Of a stretch of 12,933 nucleotides of DNA, positions 7,044-12,933 are shown piece by piece (the first letter of the stretch is position 1; every line of letters begins with the position of its first letter). The stretch is taken from contig NZ_JAVRHP010000091.1 of the NCBI RefSeq assembly GCF_031846505.1, positions 1 to 12,933 on the forward strand, read 5' to 3'. The stretch is from Autumnicola edwardsiae. Lineage in GTDB: Bacteria > Bacteroidota > Bacteroidia > Flavobacteriales > Flavobacteriaceae. Under the pieces are notes generated by a model that saw only the letters and a list, made by a program, of their open reading frames with translations, did not search any database and had not been told where the DNA came from. The position numbers were made by a program, and so were the translations under genes.

Positions 7044-9450
7044 CCTCGCCTCTCACTGGCCTATTACCGATATTCGGGACAATGTTGTTTTTGCCGCAAA
7101 CGGTAACGTTGTCCTATGTTACCGGCTTGACCTTCCTGAAATTTACTCCTTATCGGAAAAAGATTTTGAAGACCTGCACGCCACTTGGTTTCAGGCGCTT
7201 AAAACCCTGCCGGTGGGTACAGTAGTGCATAAGCAGGATATTTATGAGAAGAAAGCATTCACTGCAACGTCACTTCCAAACAAAACCTTTTTAGAAAAAG
7301 CCACACGGGATCATTTTAAAGATCGGGAATATATAGCGCACCGCTCTTTAATATTTTTCACCCTGGCCAGGAACAAAGCTTTAAACAACTCCAAATACCT
7401 AAACCCTTTTCGAAAAGTTTCCAAAGAAATTATAAGGGAACTGGATGCCAACCTTAAAAGCTTTATCGGCTCGGTCAACGATTGTGTTTCCTTTATCGCT
7501 AACAGCCGAAAGGTTTCTATACAAGCGTTTCAAGCAAAGGAAATCCAAAACCTCACTACGGAATATTTTAATGGTTTCAATGAGGGTTTCGATACCGATA
7601 TCCTACTCGAAAAACAACATATTCAAACTGGGGATAATTATTTTGATGCCCTGGCTATCAATAGCGAGCTGTGCTTTGGCGAAAGGGTACAGTCGAGCAA
7701 GACCAATGAGAAATTTACATCCGATGATTTTGTATTTCACCAGGGGTTTATTGATGGGCTGGGGCTTCATTTAAGAGAAAACCATATAGTCAACCAGGTA
7801 CTCTACCTGGATGATAAACACAAATGGCGCAAGCTACTGGATAAAAAAGTAGAAGAACTTAGCAAAAGTTCCAACTTTGGATCACAAAACAAAGTCGTTC
7901 TAGGAAAGATTCAGGAAATCCTGGAAAAGATTAATAGCGATGATAACGCGCGGATTATTCGTGGCCATCTCAATGTTATCTTCTGGGATCGTGATCTTCG
8001 TAATTTGGAAGGCATTGCTTCTAAAATTAAGGCTGAGCTCAAGGAACTAGACATTACCCCTTACGCTCCAAGAGGCGAAGAACGAAAGAATTACCTGCTG
8101 AACAGCTACTGCTGCTTCTCTTCCAATTTTTCCGATGAAGATCTCTATGTGACCGATCTAAAACATGCCTTGTGCCTTTTTATCAATAACACCAATTATA
8201 AAACGGACCCTACAGGTATCATTTTTAATGACCGTGAGCATAATATCCCTGTGCTAAAAGATGTTTGGGACGAGGGAAAGAAACGCATTAAGGCACGGAA
8301 CTTTGCCATCTTCGCCCCTACCGGGGAAGGGAAATCCTTTCTGGCCAATAACATTCTACGTCAATATTTTGAAAACGAGGTTCGGCTGGTGATTATCGAT
8401 CTTGGAGGTTCTTATACGAAGTTCGCAAAACTCTATCCTGATAAGTACACTGTCTTGCGCTACGAGAGCGGAAAGAATTTAGGGATCAATCCTTTCTACA
8501 TATCCAATCCCAATGATGTTAGCCCAGAGCGGTTAGAAGACCTTTCGGTTTTTCTATTAGAACTCATTGCTTCAGATGATAAGGTTACCAAAGCGCAATC
8601 CGTAGCCATTAAAAAGATCCTCCGTTACTATTACAAAAACAACAAGGAAAACCATTCCTTAGATAGTTTTTACCGTTTTATCGAGCAGCGAAAAGATGAG
8701 CTGCTGGAGACCCTTAAAATCCATCCCGACTACTTCAATGTTACCAACTTTTTGCACGTGCTCTCGGAGTATGTCGCCGATGGTCTATACAGCTTCTTAT
8801 TTGAAGTTAGCGAAGATCAAACTTACAAGATTGAAGATAAGCGGCTGATTGTCTTTGAACTCGATGAAGTCAAAGACAATAAAGAAATCCTCTCGGTGAT
8901 GCTCAAACTAATCAAGTCAGCGATCCAACGCACGATCTGGAAAAACAGGGCAGAAAAGGGAATTATTCTTTTTGATGAATTTGCCAAGCAACTCAAATTT
9001 GAAAATGTCCTGGAAAGCGTTGAATTCTACTACCAGGCCATTCGTAAACAGAACGGTGCCATTGGAATCATCTTGCAATCCATAAACCAGCTTCCTAATA
9101 ATGCGACTTCCTCAAGCATCCTGGAAAACACCCAGGTGATTTACAGCCTGAATAATGAAAAAGGTTATGAAGAACTGGCCAGGCGCTTGAGCCTTTCCAG
9201 CCACGATCTCAACCAGTTGAAATCGATCAGGAATAATTTGACCGGCAAGCGCAAGTACACCGAGATCTTCATCAAGATCGGAAAAGAAAGTAACATTTTC
9301 CGCCTGGAAGTACCACCCGAAGTCTATGCTGCCTACCTCACCGACGGTACCGAAAACGAGGCCATAATGGCCATTTATAAAAAAACCAAAAATATGGAAA
9401 AGGCAATCAAGGAATTCATCAGGAAGGCCGAAACGCTAATTAACAATTAA
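7030..9450 (+). CDS. traG: TraG, VirB4-like conjugation ATPase
   Basis: This 806-residue motor protein drives assembly of and transport through the type IV secretion channel at the inner membrane. Walker A is APTGEGKSF at about 429-437 and Walker B is IILFDEF at about 645-651 (D649, E650). DLGGSYTKFAKLYPDKY between them is characteristic of the Bacteroidetes TraG group. The C-terminal part (AIRKQNGAIGIILQSINQL and following) contains the conserved Gln-rich motif of VirB4 proteins. The N-terminal 400 residues correspond to the CagE/VirB4 N-domain. Its length is near the family norm and no break is seen. It overlaps traF by 14 bases and is followed by traI after 11 bases. Confidence 0.93.
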   Translation: MKKINLASHWPITDIRDNVVFAANGNVVLCYRLDLPEIYSLSEKDFEDLHATWFQALKTLPVGTVVHKQDIYEKKAFTATSLPNKTFLEKATRDHFKDREYIAHRSLIFFTLARNKALNNSKYLNPFRKVSKEIIRELDANLKSFIGSVNDCVSFIANSRKVSIQAFQAKEIQNLTTEYFNGFNEGFDTDILLEKQHIQTGDNYFDALAINSELCFGERVQSSKTNEKFTSDDFVFHQGFIDGLGLHLRENHIVNQVLYLDDKHKWRKLLDKKVEELSKSSNFGSQNKVVLGKIQEILEKINSDDNARIIRGHLNVIFWDRDLRNLEGIASKIKAELKELDITPYAPRGEERKNYLLNSYCCFSSNFSDEDLYVTDLKHALCLFINNTNYKTDPTGIIFNDREHNIPVLKDVWDEGKKRIKARNFAIFAPTGEGKSFLANNILRQYFENEVRLVIIDLGGSYTKFAKLYPDKYTVLRYESGKNLGINPFYISNPNDVSPERLEDLSVFLLELIASDDKVTKAQSVAIKKILRYYYKNNKENHSLDSFYRFIEQRKDELLETLKIHPDYFNVTNFLHVLSEYVADGLYSFLFEVSEDQTYKIEDKRLIVFELDEVKDNKEILSVMLKLIKSAIQRTIWKNRAEKGIILFDEFAKQLKFENVLESVEFYYQAIRKQNGAIGIILQSINQLPNNATSSSILENTQVIYSLNNEKGYEELARRLSLSSHDLNQLKSIRNNLTGKRKYTEIFIKIGKESNIFRLEVPPEVYAAYLTDGTENEAIMAIYKKTKNMEKAIKEFIRKAETLINN

Positions 9451-9461
9451 AACAATTCGAT

Positions 9462-10043
9462 ATGAAAAACAAACACAAAACCTTGGTTCTCTCACTGGCC
9501 TTAGCTTTATGCTTGCCTGCAGGCGCTGCCTGCCAGGGGATGCCGGTGTATGATAATACGAACTTTGTCAGCCTGGTTAAATCCCTGGTGGAATCGGCCA
9601 AGCAAACTGCTAACTTGGTCAAGACCGTCAACTTTTTAAAGGCACAGAAAGAGAATATTGAGAAGGTCAATAGCGTGGTACAGGATTTAAAAGCCGTTCG
9701 TGAGATAGGTCGTAACAACCAACGCCTTATTGCGGTAATGCAGGATGACCTTCGGGATATCTTGAATTCCCCTTATATCAAACCCGACGAAATAAGCAGG
9801 GTGACCCAATCCTTCAGTGACGTGGTAGATAACTCCCTGGAAACCGCAAGCTTTATCGATGAGATTTTATCAAGTGATCATTTAAAAATGAGTGATGCCG
9901 AGCGGGCGGAGATTTTAAAGCAAAAAGAACTCGAGTCGAAAGAGATGGTCACCGATGTGCGGCTAAAGACCAAGCGTTACCGAGAGATCATTTCTTTTCG
10001 GGAAATGCAGGACAGGATTAATAACCGGGAAACAGGCTTTTGA
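9462..10043 (+). CDS. traI: TraI (DUF4141), secreted/periplasmic transfer protein
   Basis: The protein has 193 residues with a signal peptide (hydrophobic core LVLSLALALCLPAGA, then ACQG). The mature part is mostly helical and probably coiled-coil: SLVKSLVESAKQTANLVKTV, then charged heptad-like stretches, ending RLKTKRYREIISFREMQDRI. This fits the TraI/DUF4141 family of Bacteroidetes elements, often compared with VirB5-type subunits. A Cys follows the signal core, but the lipobox is poor (GAAC), so lipoprotein status is doubtful. No Shine-Dalgarno is present; AACAATTC ends three bases before the ATG. The stop overlaps the traJ start as TGATG. Confidence 0.8.
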   Translation: MKNKHKTLVLSLALALCLPAGAACQGMPVYDNTNFVSLVKSLVESAKQTANLVKTVNFLKAQKENIEKVNSVVQDLKAVREIGRNNQRLIAVMQDDLRDILNSPYIKPDEISRVTQSFSDVVDNSLETASFIDEILSSDHLKMSDAERAEILKQKELESKEMVTDVRLKTKRYREIISFREMQDRINNRETGF

Positions 10044-10888
10044 TGATGGAAGGGGTAATTATATTGGCCGTAGGAGTCGAATATATCGATAGTGTTTTCC
10101 AAACCATCCAGGAAAGCGAATTTTCTCGGTATACCATTGTCGGCATGAAGACCTTGGCGGTGCTCTTCTTTTTGGTCAACATCCTTAAAAAGTATAATGA
10201 AGGCATAGCCGACAGGCAGGGCTATACCTGGGGGCTTTCCCCCGCGGATCTGGCCAAGAACTTTGCGGTGGTCCTGCTGGTTATTTTTTCAACGCAAATC
10301 CTGGGCTTCTTTGACAATATTCTTGTGGCTATTGAAAACCAGTACCGAGATACAGCCCCTGCCCTTCTTCCGCTGCAGATGCAGGAGATCCCCATCGAGG
10401 AAGATGTCTCCCCTATGGGGGCGATGCGTAAAGCTATGGCTTTACTCTATGAGGCCTTAGTCACACCACTATATGGCTTTAAAACCTTTGCATTTTTAAT
10501 TAGCCTGTTTCTATGGATTCTGGATTTATTCATCTATCCCTTATTCCTTGCGGAACGTTATTTCCTCTTGGGTATTATGCAGGCCTTTTTTCCGCTGGTA
10601 CTAAGCCTGGCGGTATTTGAAAAGTTTCGCTCGATGGCCTATGGTTTTTTCAGGCTGTATGCCGCAGTATATATGCTGGTGCCTGCATTCTTCCTGGTTA
10701 ATGTGTTTATTAATGCTCTGTATACGGAGATCAACACCAATTTTTGGGAAAACCTATTCGGTACGGATTACGGGAGCGGTTTTTTTGCACCGGTTGTAGA
10801 GCTGGGTTCGATAGTTTTTATCGTGTTTTTAAAATTCAAACTCTACCGGCGGGCCATTTCATTTACCCTAAGACTTTTCACCACTTAA
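10043..10888 (+). CDS. traJ: TraJ, polytopic inner-membrane transfer protein (VirB6-like)
   Basis: Of the clustered candidates (TTG 10040, ATG 10043, ATG 10046), ATG 10043 is preferred because it overlaps the traI TGA by one base, a standard coupling arrangement. About six hydrophobic segments are visible, including the stretch of LAVLFFLVNIL, FAVVLLVIFSTQILGFF, FAFLISLFLWILDLFIY, MLVPAFFLVNVFI and VVELGSIVFIVFL. Acidic and Pro-rich residues lie in the central loop (EIPIEEDVSPMGAM). TraJ of Bacteroidetes elements is the multi-spanning channel component corresponding to VirB6. Length (281 residues) and order between TraI and TraK are as expected. A 51-base gap follows before traK. Confidence 0.82.
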   Translation: MMEGVIILAVGVEYIDSVFQTIQESEFSRYTIVGMKTLAVLFFLVNILKKYNEGIADRQGYTWGLSPADLAKNFAVVLLVIFSTQILGFFDNILVAIENQYRDTAPALLPLQMQEIPIEEDVSPMGAMRKAMALLYEALVTPLYGFKTFAFLISLFLWILDLFIYPLFLAERYFLLGIMQAFFPLVLSLAVFEKFRSMAYGFFRLYAAVYMLVPAFFLVNVFINALYTEINTNFWENLFGTDYGSGFFAPVVELGSIVFIVFLKFKLYRRAISFTLRLFTT

Positions 10889-10939
10889 TCAGCAGCAACC
10901 GATATAACCAATTTAGTCATTGAAAAATATAGTTCAAAA

Positions 10940-11554
10940 ATGAAAACACCATATAAAAATATCTATTTGATATTAAAACTCAACCGCTTTATCGTGCTGG
11001 CCGTAGTGCTTTGCTCAATGGGCTGCAGTGTTTTTGCCATTTGGATGGCCATCTCAACAAGAAACAAAGCCTTGAACAGTGCCTTTGCCATCAATACCGA
11101 CGGCAGTATAATTCCATTAAAACTAGTGACCCAAAAAGAAAACTTCCAGGTAGAAGCCCTGGCTCATTTGGAGCTGTTTCATACCTATTTCTATAATATT
11201 GATGCCAGCAACTATGAGAAAAACCTGGAAAAAGCATTATGGCTGGGCAATAGTTCTGTAGACAACCTATACAGGCAGAAAAAGGCCGAAGGGGTTTACA
11301 ACCGCTTATTGCAGTACTCGCTGGTCCAAAAGATATTAACGATCGATTCGCAGCTCGAAGAAAAGGAGGAATCGTACCATTTTAAAACCACTGTTATTTT
11401 TGAAATCAACCGCGGCAATATAGTAGACACCTATGAACTAGTAAGCACGGGAAAATTACTCATCGTAGATCGTCACTTTCCCCATAACCCTCACGGACTC
11501 CTCATTACGGATTATTTCGAAAACAGTTTAAGAAAAGTACCCTCACAAAATTAA
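10940..11554 (+). CDS. traK: TraK, VirB8-like assembly factor
   Basis: The protein has 204 residues. A single transmembrane segment lies at about 17-38 (FIVLAVVLCSMGCSVFAIWMA), followed by a periplasmic domain. AINTDGSIIPL at about 50-60 and FHTYFYNIDASNYEKNLEKA at about 80-99 match the typical TraK pattern (xxINtDGsxxPL; FHxxFFxLdpxxxxI). C-terminal strands (FKTTVIFEINRGN, TYELVSTGKLLIVDR) fit the VirB8/NTF2-like fold. VirB8-type proteins nucleate the core complex and contact the VirB9- and VirB10-like partners, here traN and traM. traM follows after 11 bases, with no traL between them. Confidence 0.88.
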   Translation: MKTPYKNIYLILKLNRFIVLAVVLCSMGCSVFAIWMAISTRNKALNSAFAINTDGSIIPLKLVTQKENFQVEALAHLELFHTYFYNIDASNYEKNLEKALWLGNSSVDNLYRQKKAEGVYNRLLQYSLVQKILTIDSQLEEKEESYHFKTTVIFEINRGNIVDTYELVSTGKLLIVDRHFPHNPHGLLITDYFENSLRKVPSQN

Positions 11555-11565
11555 AATTAGAACCG

Positions 11566-12552
11566 ATGAAAATTGAAAAGAACAAAATCGTATTCATTAG
11601 CGTCCTGGTGGTCATTGTGATTTTTCTTGTCACCTATACCTTAATGATCACCGGGGAGGATGAAGAGCACCAGGAAAACCTCCGGCAAACTGAGATCCCT
11701 GATCTTGAAGAAGAAAGCCAGGAAACCTATGAGTCCAAACTGGAGGCTATTGATAACCTCAAAGAAGTTCGGGATAAGAATGCGCCAAGTATTTATGATG
11801 AAACGTTCTTGGATTCTTTAGGCTATTACGATACCGAGCTTTTGGAAAAAGAAAAAGAGCGCAAGATCGATAGTATTTATGAATTGGGAAAAGCACGGCA
11901 AGCACAAATCGCAAACCTCAAGCAAACCCCGCAAACCAGTCCATCGGAGAATAACAGCCCCTCACTAATAGAAAGAGCACCAAAAGTAGATACTGCGGAA
12001 ATCGAGGAAAAGCGAAAAATCGAAGCCAAAGAAATGGGACTGGAGCATCAATTATTCTTTGCTTCTGCTCCCGAAGCACCTAAAGATGGTACTACCAGCA
12101 ATACAGATAAGGAAATTAACGTGATGGTTGATGGTACCCAGGTAGTTAAAGCCAACTCCAGGCTTCGGATGCGACTTTCGCAGCCTGCCAGGATTGGTGA
12201 TAAACTTATTCCCAAAAACACCCCGGTTTTTGGTTTTGTTAGTTTTCAGCCTAATCGTGTCCTGATTGAGATTGAAAATATCAATAAGCATCAAACTAGC
12301 CTAAAAGCCTTTGACCTTGAAGATGGTAGCAAAGGTATCTACATCGAGAACAATTTCCGGGCGGAAGTAACCACGGAAGTCCTGGATGATGTAATCGGTG
12401 ATATTAATATCCCAAGTGTACCACAGGTCACTGGAATAAGCAAAGTATTCAGGCGAAATAACCGCAATGTGAAAGTGACCATTCTAAATAATTACAGATT
12501 AATTCTCAAAGCCAGCAAACCAAAGGCTAACTGGGGAACAGCTAACCTATAA
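11566..12552 (+). CDS. traM: TraM, VirB10-like core complex protein
   Basis: The protein has 328 residues. A short basic cytoplasmic tail (MKIEKNK) is followed by a transmembrane helix at about 8-28, then a long acidic, helical and Pro-containing linker (about 30-160). The C-terminal TraM domain starts with HQLFFASAPEAP at 161-172 and continues with INVMVDGTQVVKANSRLRMR (184-203), LIPKNTPVFGFVSFQPNRV (214-232) and the conserved C-terminal beta region up to NYRLILKA. VirB10-like proteins span the periplasm and link inner-membrane energy to the outer-membrane pore. It lies 11 bases after traK and 11 bases before traN, so it is part of one operon. Confidence 0.88.
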   Translation: MKIEKNKIVFISVLVVIVIFLVTYTLMITGEDEEHQENLRQTEIPDLEEESQETYESKLEAIDNLKEVRDKNAPSIYDETFLDSLGYYDTELLEKEKERKIDSIYELGKARQAQIANLKQTPQTSPSENNSPSLIERAPKVDTAEIEEKRKIEAKEMGLEHQLFFASAPEAPKDGTTSNTDKEINVMVDGTQVVKANSRLRMRLSQPARIGDKLIPKNTPVFGFVSFQPNRVLIEIENINKHQTSLKAFDLEDGSKGIYIENNFRAEVTTEVLDDVIGDINIPSVPQVTGISKVFRRNNRNVKVTILNNYRLILKASKPKANWGTANL

Positions 12553-12563
12553 AAACAATTCTT

Positions 12564-12933
12564 ATGAAAAATTATCTTTTAACAACAGCCGCTTTACTGG
12601 TGATAGTTTTCACCAGTGCACAAGCCCAAGAAAAACTGGACACTATTTACGCTAATGAGTACAAGAATGTTGCGCTATTTTTTCCAGAGGAAATTAGCCA
12701 GGGTATTACCGGTGCTGAGCATTTTGTCTTTACCTACAACCGGGAAAAGCAGCAACACTTCGGACTGCTGCAGGCCAAGCCCGGCAGAGAAAGTAATTTA
12801 CTTGTTATCGGAACAAATGGTTCGGTATTCTCCTATATCCTGAAGTATAAGAAACAGCTTTCCCGGCTGAACTATTTTATCCCTGAAGCGGAAAGTATTG
12901 GAAAAGAAAAGCCAGTTGTCAAGGATTCAGTTA
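12564..12933 (+). CDS. traN: TraN (DUF4138, VirB9-like), 3' end outside the window
   Basis: The gene starts at ATG 12564 and runs off the right edge; 123 codons are visible. A signal peptide (MKNYLLTTAALLVIVFTSAQA, cleaved before QEKL) is followed by NVALFFPEEISQGITGAEHF. Then come GLLQAKPGRESNLLVIGTNG and SVFSYILKYKK, the N-terminal pattern of TraN proteins (xxLxFPxxIxxxxxG..., NLxVxTxDGxxYxFxVxY). VirB9-like subunits form the outer-membrane-proximal part of the core complex with the VirB10-like TraM. AACAATTC ends two bases before the ATG. Confidence 0.88.
   Translation, partial: MKNYLLTTAALLVIVFTSAQAQEKLDTIYANEYKNVALFFPEEISQGITGAEHFVFTYNREKQQHFGLLQAKPGRESNLLVIGTNGSVFSYILKYKKQLSRLNYFIPEAESIGKEKPVVKDSV

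Noticed and set aside
9440..9718. Minus-strand 92-codon frame opposite traI
   Set aside because: It is the antisense shadow of traI, with no start context or recognisable domain.

Overview
The window looks like part of an integrative conjugative element (or conjugative plasmid) from a member of the Bacteroidota, most likely a Flavobacteriaceae-type bacterium (inference). The basis is a tra gene run with the protein families of the CTnDOT-type Bacteroidetes conjugation system, start codons that mostly lack a Shine-Dalgarno and have A-rich leaders, and a Bacteroidetes-style -7 box (TATCTTTG). The accessory genes at 0.7-5.6 kb are visibly more AT-rich than the tra genes.

Layout. (1) 2-619: the C-terminal part of a DnaC/IstB-like AAA+ ATPase that runs in from the left edge. 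(2) 620-701: a short gap holding a nested inverted repeat. (3) 702-5802: an accessory cassette of three co-directional genes: a gamma-class N6-adenine DNA methyltransferase of Eco57I/N6_Mtase type, a small PD-(D/E)xK-like nuclease two bases behind it, and a RES-domain protein (predicted NAD+-consuming effector) with a zinc-knuckle-like N-terminus. A short imperfect inverted repeat lies at 702-717 and 5785-5802 and may mark the ends of the cassette. (4) 5803-6190, minus strand: a decayed N-acetylmuramoyl-L-alanine amidase gene whose recognisable homology stops beside the right-hand repeat. (5) 6305-6360: two copies of an ATTGA-N3-TCAAT dyad in front of the tra operon. (6) 6428-12933: the operon traE-traF-traG-traI-traJ-traK-traM-traN, with traN cut by the right edge.

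How the parts work together. The tra genes encode a type IV secretion channel: small membrane subunits (TraE, TraF), the VirB4-like motor (TraG), a secreted or periplasmic subunit (TraI), a polytopic membrane protein (TraJ), and VirB8-, VirB10- and VirB9-like subunits (TraK, TraM, TraN). Tight spacing and overlaps imply co-transcription. The three-gene cassette reads as defence cargo: a modification enzyme, a candidate nuclease and a predicted NAD+-degrading effector in one transcription unit. The RES protein has no visible Xre/DUF2384-type antitoxin beside it. That makes a coupled restriction plus abortive-infection system a reasonable hypothesis, and it is the part of the window most likely to be under-described.
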